From: Trifolium pratense
Taxonomy: Eukaryota > Streptophyta > Magnoliopsida > Fabales > Fabaceae
Reading direction: 5' to 3'
Assembly (NCBI RefSeq): GCF_020283565.1
Contig: NC_060060.1
Coordinates: 35,340,001 to 35,404,000 of the forward strand
DNA: 64,000 bases
Part shown: positions 33,901 to 52,382 of the stretch, one piece after another
How positions within the stretch are numbered: the first letter of the stretch is position 1
Layout: each line of letters starts with the position of its first letter
Notes under the pieces: model-generated
The model's database searches: none
Told to the model about the DNA's origin: nothing
The model's input: only the letters and a program-made list of their open reading frames with translations
Program-made: the position numbers and the translations under genes

Positions 33901-34235
33901 TTGTAATTGCAATTTTAGTCTTCCTATTTTCACTATTTTGCAGAATTGGTTTTCATATTTTAAAATTCGACAGTTTTGGTCTCCTATCGTAATTTTAACT
34001 ATCATTTGGCAATGTGATATGTTTTAAACGACGTGACATATGATCTAATGATGAGAAAATATCAATATCGATGAAATTGTAAGAAAAATCTTTCATAAAG
34101 TTAATATAAAACACATTGTATCATCATATTTTAGACAAAATATGTGTGTTAGGGGATCAAAATCGTCGAATTTTTAAATAGGGGACTAATTCTACAAAAT
34201 GGTAAAAATAAGAGACCAAAACTGCAATTAAGCCT
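33901..34235. mobile_element. Mutator-type MITE with ~85-bp inverted repeats
   Basis: The left arm TGTAATTGCAATTTTAGTCT.. with TTTTGCAGAATTGGTTTTC and AAAATTCGACAGTTTTGGTC pairs with the right arm ending ACCAAAACTGCAATTAAGCC. The 9-bp direct repeat AAAATTTAA is at 33892-33900 and 34236-34244. Confidence 0.82.
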
Positions 34236-34244
34236 AAAATTTAA

Positions 34245-34640
34245 AAAAAATAGATCAAATAAATAAAAGTAGTATTAATCAATAATACTGACGTGGAAAG
34301 TAAAATAAAATAAAAAGAAAAGAAAATTGAAAATTGAAAATGAAATATTTGGTTCAAAATGAACCAAATGAACCTTGTTTATAGGCGAGCCAGTTGCAGC
34401 GGTAGAAGACTTGTGAGACTTGATATTTACCCACACAAAACAAACTCAACAAAAACAGTTTCTCTTATTTTTCTCTCTCTTTGACTTCGTCACTCTCTTC
34501 TTCTTTCTTCTCCACGTCTCTCTCTCTCTATTCTTCTTCTTTCTATATATTCATTATTTCTTCATTCATTTTTCTACTACTATTGCTTTAACTTCTTATT
34601 CTTTTTTCTTCTTCTCTTTTATAATTAACAAGATCCATCG
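34245..34640 (+). promoter_or_regulatory. Promoter and 5' UTR of the WRKY gene
   Basis: Just before the ATG at 34641 lies a long pyrimidine-rich CT/TTC leader (about 34455-34620), a common plant 5' UTR feature. The transcription start was not determined. Confidence 0.5.
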
Positions 34641-34961
34641 ATGTTAACATTTCCGATGAATCTGATGACTAATTGGTCTGATGATAATGAAAATGATAAT
34701 GATGGTGATCAACGGCGAATTAATCGTGTTATTGTCGATGAAGTCGATTTCTTCTCGGATAGAAATGATAAATCATCGTCGCCTGATGATGATGTTTCCA
34801 TGAAGATCAATAATGAAATTTATGATCCTCATTCCAATCTCGCCGCTGACCATGTCAACGTAAGCCATTTTCCTTGTGTTATGTTTTTTTTGTTGCAATA
34901 TTGGGACCGAAAATTCAGATATATATACAACTTAGTTTTAGGCCTTAGATTAATTAATTAA

Positions 34962-35006
<45 letters not shown>

Positions 35007-36988
35007 GTAGTGAATAAACATATCAAGGATTTAATTTATGAATTTAATTTATATAGGCTTCTAGCATGTGAATGTTTTTTTACACCATCAATAATCATAA
35101 GTATTTTGTGAACTTGTTCGAACTCCGACACTCCACTCCAGCCTGTTAGGATACTTGATAAACAAAATTATAACTATTGTTCATTGAAATTTGTACTAAC
35201 TTTTTTTTAATGCAAATTAATATTGTAGACTGGTTTACAACTCCTGATTAGTAATACCGGCAGTGATCAATCAATGGTGGAAGATGTATCTTCAATAAAT
35301 GCTGAAGAGAAGCGTGCCAAAACTGCTCAGGTAATTTTGTTCAATACAATTTTTTACAGAAATGTTCAATCATGTGTATATAATAAGATTACAGAAATGT
35401 GATTAGTACTAGCTCTAGTTATTAAGATTATAAGATTAATTAATGAAATTTAAGTGTTATTGTTATTACTATATACTAAATTAATCAAGTTAACAGAGAT
35501 GAAATACTGTAATTGTTTTATAGGTGGAACAATTGCAAGAGGAGCTTCGATTTAAGAATGAAGAGAACCAAAAGCTGAAGGAAATGCTGAACACCATGAG
35601 AAGTAGCCATACAAACTTGCAAATGCGTTATGTCTCCTTGATGCAACAGAAACAGAACCAAACAGAACATGATCAGGTACGTAATTCATATTTCTATATC
35701 TGTTATCTTTAATTGATATACACAATTTTTTAATAAAAAATGAATAATTTTCCATTATATATTATTTCAGGTTGTCCGAGGAAAATCTGAGGAGAAAGGA
35801 GATAGTGTGGTGGCTAGAAAGTTCACGAGTGGCACAGCAGAAGTAGATGATCAGCAAGTATCAAACTCTTGTAATTCAGATGAAAAAACTCAAACAAGCA
35901 CACCCCAGAACAAACGGAAATTAGAGACTGATCCAGACTCATCAGAACTAGTACAAGCTTGGGATCCAATTAAGCGTCCCATATTAAACCCACCCAATGC
36001 CGCTGATCAATCTGCTGCTGAAGCCACTATGAGAAAAGCACGTGTCTCTGTCCGTGCCCGATCAGAAGCCCACATGGTATGTATTGTATATATGTGTCTA
36101 TCAATTAATCTATTCTAATTAATTTCTATAGCTGAATTGATTAACTAATTGATCACAAATATTGCAGATCAATGATGGATGCCAATGGCGAAAATATGGA
36201 CAAAAAATGGCTAAGGGAAACCCTTGTCCTCGAGCATATTACAGATGCACAATGGCTATGGGTTGCCCTGTTCGCAAACAAGTAAGTCTTATTATTCTGA
36301 TGAATCAATTAATGTGTGTAGCTACTATTGATTTTACAAAAAATGTTACTCGTTGTGTCTCATATTACGTGGTTCATTTGGTTGATATATATTATAGGTT
36401 CAGCGTTGTGCGGAGGACAGAACAATTCTCATAACAACATATGAAGGGACGCATAGCCATCCTCTGCCACCTGCCGCTGTGGCAATGGCGTCGACCACTG
36501 CAGCAGCTGCTACCGTGTTACTATCTGGTTCAATGTCAAGTGCTGATGGGGTGATCAATCCCAACATACTAGCCAGAATTCTTCCTAATTGCTCTTCTAG
36601 CATGGCCACACTCTCAGCATCAGCACCATTTCCTACTGTGACACTAGACCTTACACGGGACGCCACAGATAATAACCAAAATTCTCATTCCCAATTTCAG
36701 CTTGGACAGCCTCAAAACTTTGGATCAGGACAATTGCCACAGGTAATTGCACAAGCACTTTATAACACATCCAAATTCTCTGGCCTTCAATTGTCTCAGG
36801 ATGTTGGGGGATCTTCCCAATTGAATCATACTCAACAAGCATCATCACTCAGTGCTGCCATCACTTCGGATCCAAACTTCACCGCAGCACTCGCCGCGGC
36901 TATCTCCTCCATAATTGGCGCTTCTCCTCCCAACAATAACAACAACAATAATCCCAATATCATCAACAGTACTACCTACAATCAGTAG
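34641..36988 (+). CDS. WRKY transcription factor, group IIb
   Basis: A nuclear DNA-binding regulator recognising W-box (TTGAC) sites. Six exons (34641-34859, 35229-35330, 35524-35676, 35771-36076, 36168-36281, 36398-36988) encode 494 residues. The N-terminal part is acidic with [10 protein letters not shown]. Exon 3 forms a leucine-zipper-like coiled coil ([20 protein letters not shown]). The WRKY domain begins [13 protein letters not shown] (WRKYGQK at 267-273). The zinc ligands are C287, C293, H317 and H319, giving C-X5-C-X23-H-X-H. The intron splitting the domain falls between RKQ and VQR, the position diagnostic of groups IIa and IIb. After it comes [19 protein letters not shown] and an Asn-rich C-terminus. 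The overall plan matches the WRKY6/31/42 subgroup, linked in other plants to phosphate, defence and senescence responses. The first intron carries a TAA microsatellite. Confidence 0.96.
34960..35010 (+). repeat. TAA trinucleotide microsatellite in WRKY intron 1
   Basis: About 15 uninterrupted AAT/TAA units, then TAGTAG. Likely length-variable between accessions. Confidence 0.95.
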
Positions 36989-37466
36989 CATTTTTCAGGA
37001 AACTAGTAGCTTTTTGGTTCAATAGTTGAATTTTGTTTTAGCCATTATATTTTTATTTTTTAAAAAAGAAAGTGGGAGAGGTAAAATGAATTTGTGGATG
37101 TTCATATTACTTTTGCTCACTATTGGTTTTAGAATAGAACATTCCATTCTTTTCTTCGTTGTTTTATCTTTGATACTAGTTCCGATATTATGTACCTAAA
37201 ACTTAATAATTAGAATTCAATTTTTCCCCGATTAAGTGTTTTTTATTTTCATTTTATTTGTCCTTTTTTTAATAACTTGGCCATATTCTTTTTTCTTTTT
37301 TTAACTTGACGTGCATTCTATTATTATAAAAATATTTAAAACAACCATGTAACCCATGAAGCCCTAAAAGTGCGCCTAAAACCATTGAAAAATGTTTCGG
37401 AAGAACCCAAGAATAATTCTTCCCTTGTTGGTCAAGAAACACTGCTCTTGAGTCTTGATGGCACGT
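36989..37466. other. WRKY 3' flank
   Basis: Probably the 3' UTR for the first few hundred bases. No other feature was recognised. Confidence 0.45.
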
Positions 37467-37479
37467 ATAATAAATCAAT

Positions 37480-37615
37480 ATTTTTTTTGATGAAAAATTG
37501 TTAGTATGTTAATTATTATATTTTTTGTTGTTGTTAGGATTAGGACTTAAGTTTGAGATCTTTAACTCTTTAGCTCAATCTTCTCAACCAATTGAGCTAC
37601 TATCTATCTTACCCC
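37480..37615 (-). mobile_element. SINE (tRNA-derived), minus strand
   Basis: The 13-bp direct repeat ATAATAAATCAAT is at 37467-37479 and 37616-37628. T-run at the left. Minus-strand box A TAGCTCAATTGGTTGAG and a decayed box B (GATCTCAAACTTAAG). Confidence 0.82.
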
Positions 37616-37694
37616 ATAATAAATCAATGTTACCCAACACCCTTTTGGGTGCGATGAGTGTGTTTTGTCACTCCGCCGCACCACCTTTTGTCAA

Positions 37695-38554
37695 GTTCTC
37701 CGGCGTCGTAACTATCACGTTGTGGTGTTTTTGCGTGCGGATATGAATTTTTTTGGGTTGGTGTTTTTGCGTGTGGATCTGGTTTTTTTTCCGGGTTAGT
37801 TCGTGCTCTGCCGGAGGTTTGGTGAAGTACCTCATCTTGTGTTCACTGCGTTTCAGTATTTGGAGGTGGTGGCGTTCTGTTCTCGTCTCCTCCTTTTTCG
37901 GTGTGGTCCAACAATGAGTGGTGGTGCGTTTCGGATATTTGGTTAATGCCGTGTGTAGTGGTTTTCTAGGTTACTTGATTCTCTGACCGCTTTCCAAATC
38001 TGTTGAGATTTGCAGAATTCTTTTTGAGTCTCTTTTGGTGTCCAAATCTGTTGAGATTTGCAGGTTTCTTGTGTTTCTGGTTGACCACTTCCGCGTCGGT
38101 GTTCATTGTTTTGAGGTGGTCTGCGAGCTGAGACAATTCTGCTGGTTGCTTCCGTATGTGTTGGCTCTGTCGTCGTCTGGAATGTAGGGTGTCTACGAGC
38201 TGGGACTTGTCTGCCTAGGTTATCATTCTATACCGTTGTCTCATCAGCTTTTGGCTTAAAGGAGCTGTTTTTTGGATTCTGATGGGCCGATCATTTTTTA
38301 TTCGAGATCGAGAGTTAGAGTCGATCTAGTGGCAACTTTGGGGCTGAGTTGGTGTCTTCTGGTGGCCTGGAATCTGTGGGGTGCCTTTCTGATTTTGGAA
38401 TTATAAGGTGGACCTCTATTAGGTGGTATTTGTTTTGGTGTTTATTTTTGGCGTTCCGCATATATACGCGCCCTGTTATGTTGTTACTTTTATACCAGTC
38501 TTTGTTCGTCTTGTGCATAGACCTGATTTATAATAAATTTGGTGTTAAAAAAAA
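37695..38554 (+). mobile_element. 5'-truncated retroelement, probably a LINE 3' end
   Basis: An 860-bp insertion with a 13-bp direct repeat CACCTTTTGTCAA (37682-37694, 38555-38567) and a terminal A-run after ATAATAAATTTGGTGTT. No coding domain remains. The GT-rich body and its 3' end look like the 3' UTR of plant LINEs. The target duplication and A-tail are firm; the class is inferred. Confidence 0.72.
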
Positions 38555-38608
38555 CACCTTTTGTCAAATCTAGAAATTTGAATAATATAAATTATTCTTA
38601 GAAATATC

Positions 38609-38682
38609 AATAACTCTTAAGAGTTGAATTCACATCTTGCCAAGTTAACTCTAAGAGTTGAATTCACATCTTGCCAAGTGTT
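38609..38682 (+). repeat. Two tandem copies of a ~35-bp unit
   Basis: AAGAGTTGAATTCACATCTT followed by GCCAAGT occurs twice in a row. Confidence 0.85.
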
Positions 38683-39109
38683 AGTCAACTAATTACAATA
38701 AACACTTAACTATTGATTAATATATAACTAAAAATATTTTAGTTACTTTTAAAAAAATAAACAAATGTTTTCAATTTTTAACGTAAATAAATAAAAAATA
38801 TTTTAAGTTTAATATTTTGTGTTTTAATAGTTTTTAAGTTTGTCTCAAAATAAGTGTCGCAGTTAACTACTTTATACATATCGAGAAAATATGATAAATG
38901 AAAGAATCAGAATATAGTTTTAACCAATTGTCCATATTAACTATGGAGAAATAACAATTTTGGTCCTGCAATTAGCTGTCAAACACTCAATTTGGTCTCT
39001 GTCTCAAGTAACCATTTTATCTCAACCGCCTTTAAGATTCAATTTCGCTGCCGTAACTGATTTTTAACCGTCTTCTCCATCAAAGTGCCACCACATGTAG
39101 CTCCACCGG

Positions 39110-39480
39110 ACCGTGCTTATGATTAATCCTCTCCATTTTTCGTTCATCTGAGTGGTGGACCTTCGTATATCAAAGTTACTCATGTTCTTACCAATTCCAA
39201 TTATCATTCATGGTCATTCTTATTCCTATTGATCCGTTTGATGTGCTTGTTCATTCATGGATCATGAATTCCGTTTCCAATTCCATTGCTCAAGGTCATC
39301 TTGTTCGTATTTCTGAATTACGACAAAAAAAAATTATGCTCTTAAGCATGATTCCAAATATGTATATGAGTTCTACTGCCATTTGAAGCTTCTTTGGGAA
39401 GAATTGGAAATTTATCTCCCTATTCCTAATTGTAGTTGTAGGGTTTGTTGTTCCTGTGAAGCTATGTGTGTTACAAACAT
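39110..39480 (+). pseudogene. Copia-type retrotransposon gag relic
   Basis: Across frames the translation shows PFFVHLSGGPSYIKVTHVLT, NSNYHSW, then LVHSWIMNS-like, LVRISELRQ, LWEELEIYLPIPNC and a final C-rich turn. These are in the order found in gag of plant Copia elements. Two internal deletions and several frameshifts separate them, so nothing is functional. Flanking LTRs were not found. Confidence 0.65.
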
Positions 39481-39939
39481 AAAATTTAAAGATATATAGA
39501 TGCATTTTGCCTTGTTTATAATAGGAGAAAGTCACATGTTAAGAAACTCAACAAAAAAAAAGTTTTAAAAATTATAAATTAAACTCTACAAATTAAAATA
39601 GTACTTATTCAATACAAAACTTGCATTTTAAAATTCTTAACACATGCCTTAACGGGCATATTAGCAAGACCCTTTATAGTAATCTAAAAAGTAACCAATA
39701 ATCAGAATTCAGAAAAGTACAAAATAAATATCATAAACAAAAATTAACATATAGGTTGTAGTAGTTGAACCTCATACTGAAGTGACACAACACTGCATCT
39801 AACTCCTATCATTAAAAACAAGGTGATATCAAACTCTCGATACAAATTCCTGGTTCGTCGGCAAATGGATCATAAACACTCTTTTTTTTTTTTTTTAACA
39901 ATAAACACTCTTGTTTTGAAACTTAATAAATTTCAAAGT

Positions 39940-40550
39940 ACCACTCCTAACTCCTTGGATCATAAACTGTCAACTTGGGATACACATCTTGTTTTTCAGA
40001 TTTAAGCAACACTCGATCATCCTCAAACATATAGATTGCCTTGGTCGAGATATACGACTTCCTACGATATCGCATATATGGAACACTAAACAATTTAGTC
40101 CAAGATTCATTATTTCCATATTCCTTCATAATCCAAATATCATGACCATACATAACCAACGCATAAGCAATCCTTCAGCACACTCAAGAACAAGATACTC
40201 ACATCTATCTCTCCACAATCAGGCACAAAATCTTTTGATATGACTCTTTTCCCAAATCAAGAGATACAATAAAGCATGGACTTTCATGCCAATGTTTAGA
40301 AGCCAACCAATTAATCCTGCTGGATCGCAAGGTGTACTATCAAAAGGGAATTCTTGTATATTTTTCCAAGAATTGGTACTCAAAATATTAACCTTCACTT
40401 CAGTTTTCTCAACCAAATCACCACTAATATTAGGCTCCAAAACAGCAACCACTTTATAATTATCAGTAACATAATCATATCCAAAGGCCAAAGCCATATG
40501 TTTTCGGGTACCATAAAGGGGACAATTCTTTGACTTTTCTAATGGAAGGA
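39940..40550 (-). pseudogene. F-box protein (F-box-associated domain) pseudogene
   Basis: Read on the minus strand, the first part gives ALAFGYDYVTDNYKVVAVLE and VNILSTNSWKNIQEFPF, typical of the F-box-associated interaction domain. The frame shifts near 40320, continues as INWLASKHWHESPCFIVSLD, meets stops near 40205, and a last part gives YGNNESWTKLFSVPYM. The N-terminal F-box is missing. It is related in plan to the intact F-box gene at 54563-55720. Confidence 0.75.
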
Positions 40551-41314
40551 TTCCACAATAGAACGAATGACTGACTGACTGGAGTACGTACGGGAGTACC
40601 TACGGGCAAGACAAATGATGCCATTGCAAGAGCCAACAATTGTATGTTGTTGTTCTCGACTGGACTAGAATTAGTCTAGCATTATATCCTATAGGTCCAA
40701 CATGGCTTGCCCCACCACATCCATGTCAGCAGAACATGGTGGAACTTCTCCACCAAGATAGGAGCAGATTACCGTTTCACCCACTATCTAAGGGTAATAT
40801 CTTGGCAGTCCATCTTGTTTGGCGTAAACAGATCCAACCTAATAAGAAGAACTTTGGCCCATCAGTTGTGTATGGTAATAATTGTTCGAAGGATATTGTG
40901 GGACGTTAGTGGTGAAAACGTAGTGGAGTGGACAAAGAAGTAAACATGTACTTGCCTGATTGACATGTTAATTTGCTTAAAAAGTGGATGTGGCGTCTGC
41001 GCCTGGTTGACATGCTAAGGCGCTTCTTAGCGAATTTAGGATCAGATATCAGAGAATTCAACGACTTACAAACACATGACATCGAATTCGAAGGAGGATG
41101 TTGACGGAAGATGTTGTTAACTCAATCATTGGCCGCATGTTGAAGGTAGATCGATTTTGTACGTTGTTGTGTTTTTGGATAAACAAACAAACAATTCAGC
41201 GGCTGCATACATATATACATATAGAACGAGAAACAGAGCAAAAAACTAGTTGTTTTTTTTGGATGTTGTACGTTGTTAGTCCATCTCTATATTTTTCTAT
41301 TTTTTATAAGAAAA
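40551..41314. other. Intergenic stretch of unknown origin
   Basis: Less AT-rich than its surroundings, with short open frames in several phases and no recognised domain. It may be decayed retroelement sequence. Confidence 0.35.
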
Positions 41315-41486
41315 ATGCTAAAGAGTGTCCCGGACACTGGTTAAGCATTTAAAAATAGAAATTCTGCATTAAAATACATGTATTTAATACCTCAAAAGTA
41401 TCAAAAGTTATATTTTTAATATTAATTTTATTTTTTATTTTTTTTTTGACATGCTTAACAAGTACTCCGGAAGCACTATTTAGCAT
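41315..41486. mobile_element. MITE with ~33-bp inverted ends
   Basis: Left ATGCTAAAGAGTGTCCCGGA..GTTAAGCAT, right the inverse of ATGCTAAATAGTGCTTCCGG..GTTAAGCAT. No clear target duplication. Confidence 0.65.
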
Positions 41487-47244
<5,758 letters not shown>

Positions 47245-48816
47245 AAAATGCTTTCGTTTCAAAGACCACTCTTATTTGCTAGTATCTACTATTTGCGTAC
47301 GCTAGCTGCAAGCAATCATAATGTACACTAAATCATATACTCTGACCTCTGTATATACTATGTGGGTCTAATTATGTATGCATGCATGTTTACTACCAAG
47401 GGGTTTAGCAAGATACATGTAACGTGTTAAATATTATTAATATGGTGATGCCAATTAACAAATCAGTACTCCATTTCAAAAAATAAAAACATATCAGGAC
47501 TCAACTATAATAATATAATAAAAAAGGACTGACATGACAAGTAGAAAATTGGAAATGGATGGTTAGGTCTAAATGTATCTCACTCAAAGTAGTATACTAC
47601 CATTTTTTTTTATTAATTGTTAGTAATTTTTTATGAAAAAGGAGAATGAAATAAATTTGGCAAGTTTTTTTTTTCATCATACCTAATTATAGGATAAAGT
47701 TTAAGTCAATTTGTTTATGTCAAAGCCCGTCACATTTCTCACTAAAAGTAATAATATATTTTAAAAATTGCTAAACAGATATACCTAATTATAGGAGATA
47801 GATGTATTTTGATGAAACTTATACACAACTAAACAATTGTTATGTCTATCAATTTAATTAGAACTTAATTCCACTTGAATTGCATGACATGTTTAAAAAT
47901 ATTTATGAAGAAAGGTTTAATTTGTTACTATCACTATATATTTATTTGGTAGAATATTACTATCATGGCTTTGACACCACAATAATGGTACGGTCAAATC
48001 AATCCCATGATTCAATTAAATGCAACACTCCCTACTGAGTTATAGGTAAGTTTTATTTTAGACACCAAATATTTCTGTCTCCACAAATTGAATCAGATTA
48101 AAACAATTTCTTTAAAAACATTAATGTTTTGATAAAGGCCAAAGAACACTCTCCAGTCTCCACCAAATTTGTTTCATCTTGCAAGGTCAACTTATTATTA
48201 AGTGTCACTTCGGAGAATGAAAGGATAAGATTTACCTTATTATTATTTGACAAGTGGCAACTAAAATAATAATAATTAAGTGGAATCCACGAAAAATTAA
48301 AATCTCTTTATAGTATTAAGTTAGGAAAAGCATATAAGATCTTATCATGTTCTACCATTGCATGTTAAAAAGGATAAAAGATTGACATTAGTGGCTTTTT
48401 CTTTTGCTCTCATGCTATTGCAACTAATTGTTGGGTCCATATTAACATTCTTGAGTTGGGTATCCATCTTAATTATATCCATTAATTCCTTATAAATTGT
48501 CCACTTGAAGAGAAAATACACGTCAGAAACCATTCACAAACAAACATATCAGATGCAGAATATCTTTTTTTTTTTTTTGGTACAAATGCAGAATATCTTG
48601 TTAATTGATCATTATTTATTTCGTATCAAGTGTCATATTCTACCGCATGTCTCTAAAGAGTCACCACAAACTATTACTACATGGAAAAATTGAAATCAAC
48701 CACACTGTAAGCCACTTTAAAAAAGTTCCTCCTCTTAAATTTTACTCGCAATATTCCCTAACATATTTAATTAGTCCCTAACATAAGTGATCAATTTAAT
48801 TACTCCCTAACATATT
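47245..48816. other. 3' flank and AT-rich intergenic DNA
   Basis: The protease 3' UTR is likely in the first ~200 bases. The rest has no recognised gene or repeat border. Confidence 0.45.
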
Positions 48817-49193
48817 TTCAATATTATTATTTTTTATTTATGTTTTATTATTAATATTAGTACCACAGTTGACCATATTTACTTTTAGTATATATGTTTT
48901 CACACAATTATGAGATAAAGGCTAATTATAGAAGTTCATTTATATCTTTGATGTAAAATAATGAAAATCTTATTCATATTTCCATTTAAAATATTTCAAG
49001 TTAAATTCAAATTAGGTTTTGTGTTTATTCACTCCAAATTCGTGAACAGTACTTAGGCCCAACTCCCAACATGAACCAAATTAGGGTTTACTAATGGAGT
49101 CTATAAATAGGATGTTATGACAAATATATATGTTTTTTACACGAATCTCTCGTACTCTTTCCTTCTGACAAAATCCTCCTACTCTTTCCAAAA

Positions 49194-49735
49194 TGGCTCA
49201 ACAAAATACATATATTATTTCTGAAATCACATATGAAAATGTTCAAAATGATGTTTGTCAACTCTTTGTGAGAGTCATTCGACTCTGCGTAGTGATAGAC
49301 TACAATTCAACTAAAAAACTCCAAATACAATGGAGATGATTTTACTTGATTATAATGTATACATTTAATAAAAAAAAAATGTTACTTTTAGGCAAGTCTT
49401 TTTACTATTTTGTTTTCTACTTTTTTTACATTGGATTTATTTATTTTTTGTAGGGTCATAAAATCCATTGTTCAATAAAGAAATCCTTAATTTATAAGTT
49501 TGTCAAACAATTTTTTTGGAGGATCTGTTTGCACAATTAGCTATTTTAGTATGAAAATCGCTTTTGGTAAATTTCGGACTAACGAATCTGCATCCGCTGA
49601 TCATAAACAGTGTTCAATACGTTGTAACAAAGGCTGAAAATCTTGATGTCCCACTCAATTGATTTGTTTTTGCCAATCCCCCTGATTTATTTTCTAGCTC
49701 ATTTGACAATAATTATTTTGTTGGTTAGTACATGT
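49194..49735 (+). pseudogene. RPA/DUF223-type gene relic, left copy
   Basis: The ATG at 49194 starts MAQQNTYIISEITYENVQND, then VRVIRLCVV, the opening of OB-fold proteins related to replication protein A 70 (DUF223). A frameshift follows; EMILLDYN precedes a GTATAC donor, and after TTTGTAG the second exon reads GHKIHCSIKKSLIYKFVKQF, the next conserved block. Later parts have stops. Such proteins are abundant in legume genomes, often spread by Helitrons. A TATA-like CTATAAATAG at about 49102 sits ~90 bases before the ATG. Confidence 0.65.
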
Positions 49736-49864
49736 ATCAATTTATCACTTTCAAGGCATGCAAATTTTTTTTTTGTTACAAATATTCTTATTTCCTATGA
49801 CATAGTAGGTTTTAAGAAATAAAATAAAGGTTGCTTCAACTGTATGAGAACTGATTAATTGATG

Positions 49865-50396
49865 CATATGTACTAACCAACCAAATAATTATTGTCAAAT
49901 GAGCCATAAAATAAATTAGGGGGATTGACAAAAACAAATCCATCGAGTGGGACACCAAGATTTTTAGCATTTGTTACAATGATATTGAACTTTGTTTATA
50001 ATCGCGGATTCGTTGTAGTACGACATTTACCAAAAGCATTTTTTTTACTAAAATTGCTAAGTGCGTAAACAGATAGTTCAGAAAATTGTTTTGACAAACT
50101 TATAAATTAAGGATTTCCTTATTTAACAATAGATTCTCTAACCTTGTAAAAAAATAAATTCAACGTAAAAAAAAAAAGTAGAAATAAAATAGTAAAAAAA
50201 TTTGCATAAAGATAACATTTTTTTTATGAAATGTATACATTAGAATCAAGTAAAACGATTTCCATTGAGATTTTTTAGCTAGTCTCTTACTACCCAGAGT
50301 CGAATGACTCTTACAAGGAGTTGATAAACATCATTTTGAGCATTTTTAGATGTGATTTTAAAAATGAGATTTATATTTTGTTGGGCCATTTTCGAA
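49865..50396 (-). pseudogene. RPA/DUF223-type gene relic, right copy
   Basis: Inverted partner of the left copy. On the minus strand it keeps SMEIVLLDSN before a GTATAC donor and the KIHCSI-like block region, but has its own stops and frameshifts. The TATA-containing segment of the left copy is missing here. Confidence 0.6.
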
Positions 50397-50600
50397 AGAG
50401 TAAAAGGGTTTTGTGTAAAGGAAAGAGTACGAGGGATTTGTGTGAAAAATGAAATAATTAGCTTTTATCTCACGATTGTGTGAAAACATACTAAAAGTAA
50501 ATATGGTCAACTGTGGTACTACTACTACTAATAATAATAATAATAATTATTATTATTACTATTATAATAAAACATAAATAAAAAATAATAATATTGATAA

Positions 50601-52382
50601 TAAAAAATATAATATAATATACGATAATGAAAATATGTAATATATGGAGAATGTATTATTTTTTAAGATGTATTATATAGTATTGATAATAAAATAGTCC
50701 TTATTGTTGCATGTCCACATCAAAATGATAGTTAGCAATATATAATATAGCAGCTACTATGGATTTTTGACGTGCAATTGTTTTATCTTTTTCCAAAAAA
50801 AATTAGAAAAGTTACTGTAATAAATAGGTTCATCACCAAAAAGAAAATTATGTTTATTTGGTTAATTCGTTGACTTTTAATATGTTTATCTGGTGCATAA
50901 TTAGTGCTATTTTGAAATTTGGAAATAGGAAGGTGAATCATGTTCCTATTATATTGCATTAAAGTTAATAAATAGCTTCATCACCAAAAAAAACAAATTT
51001 AATGAAAAAAGAAAATAATTTTCATTTTTTTTGTTTACAATGAGCTAAGGATCGATATCAGGACCTATAACATACTACCCAAACTTCTCACCACTAGACC
51101 AAAAACCTAGTGGCTTAAATAATTTTCATTTTATGAAGACTTAAACTAAAAGAGTGATATGTACCAAAAAAAAAAAAACGGAAGAGTGAATGTTTATTGG
51201 TAAAAGTTTCCTTAAAAAATGTTAATATGAACTTAAAACAAAATTTCTCTTTTCCAAAAATTATTTCTACTTATTCTTATAAAAATTATTTCAACTTCTA
51301 TCGATAAGCAATAATCAATGAAAAATATTTGTTTATCTTTCCATGAAACTTATTTTAAGAAAAGTACAAAAATACATACTTCAAATTGTTATGATTTAGT
51401 TTTTCTTAATAAGTATGATTTTTATTTTTTCCCGTATAAGTTGAGACGGAAGGAGTATATAAAATAATATAGATATAAATTTTTGTCAAATAGAACCGAA
51501 CTAAAATGTTGATGAATGATTAAACATGTTATATCTTGTTTGAAAGGATAACATAACATGCACATACATTTGTTTCAATATTGTCCACAGCATATTCCTC
51601 TCAATTTACTTCAGCCATTCAAAAAATAATTGGAAATGTAAGTAACTCTTCAATGGCTATTTACTTTCTTGTCCCTATCTGTAAGCATCTTTTGATCAAT
51701 CTACAAGAATTAAGAAAAATAGTTTGCCACATGAAAAAAAAGTGTATTCACTTTCAAAATTATCATTCAATTGTCAAGGGAGATAAATGATTAGTTTTTT
51801 AATTTTCTCCATTTAATTAGAAGTATTTGGTGAAAAAATATTACTAATTTAAAAACGGTTTTATAAAAATATACAACTTTTTTACAACGAGGTCATACAT
51901 ATAGAGACGAAGATAGTATCTTCTTGACTCTCATCCTAAGTAGAGGAAAGGAACAGAAGGCATAATATATGACAGCTCTTAGCATTAATGCTTCAGGGGC
52001 CAATGCATACAAATGAATTTCTTGTTAAATTACTAACCAAACTTTATGTTTTCCACATGTCCGGACAAAACCACTAAAGAAGAAGGAAAAAGTGAATAGT
52101 TGTAAGGTTATATGCACCATTGATTATTTAATATAAATGTACCACAGAAAATTTTAGAGTAAAAATATACCCTTATCTTGCTAACATTTTACTTTAGGGG
52201 AATGCTTTTCCTGTTTTAAATTTAAAACCATCTCTTGCTTAAAGTGGTTTTAATTCTCTTGATTGAAACCCTCTACTTAATTTGCACTATATATATCCTC
52301 AATTGGGTAGGGACAAATTGTGAAGGAGACACTAATCCATAATAAAAAAAATCTGAATCAGTCCTATATTGAACTATATAGA
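50601..52382. other. AT-rich intergenic DNA and SLAH promoter
   Basis: Mostly low-complexity AT-rich DNA. A tRNA-like relic (CACCACTAGACCAAAAACC) lies near 51040-51115. A good TATA box CTATATATATCC at about 52287 is ~95 bases before the chosen start codon. Confidence 0.45.

Larger units (their letters stand above)
48817..50600. repeat. Large inverted repeat (arms ~0.7-0.9 kb, spacer ~105 bp)
   Basis: The left arm (48817-49746) reappears inverted at 49852-50600. Paired landmarks: GTACCACAGTTGACCATATT with its inverse at 50500; the A-rich start ATGGCTCAACAAAATA with its inverse near 50390; GGGGGATTGACAAAAACAAA at 49919 with its inverse near 49677. The left arm has about 190 extra bases (48930-49125) that contain CTATAAATAG. 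The two gene relics face each other tail to tail. Confidence 0.9.

Noticed and set aside
52320..52382. Upstream extension of the SLAH frame
   Set aside because: It opens with GTG, not ATG, and the first in-frame ATG is at 52383.
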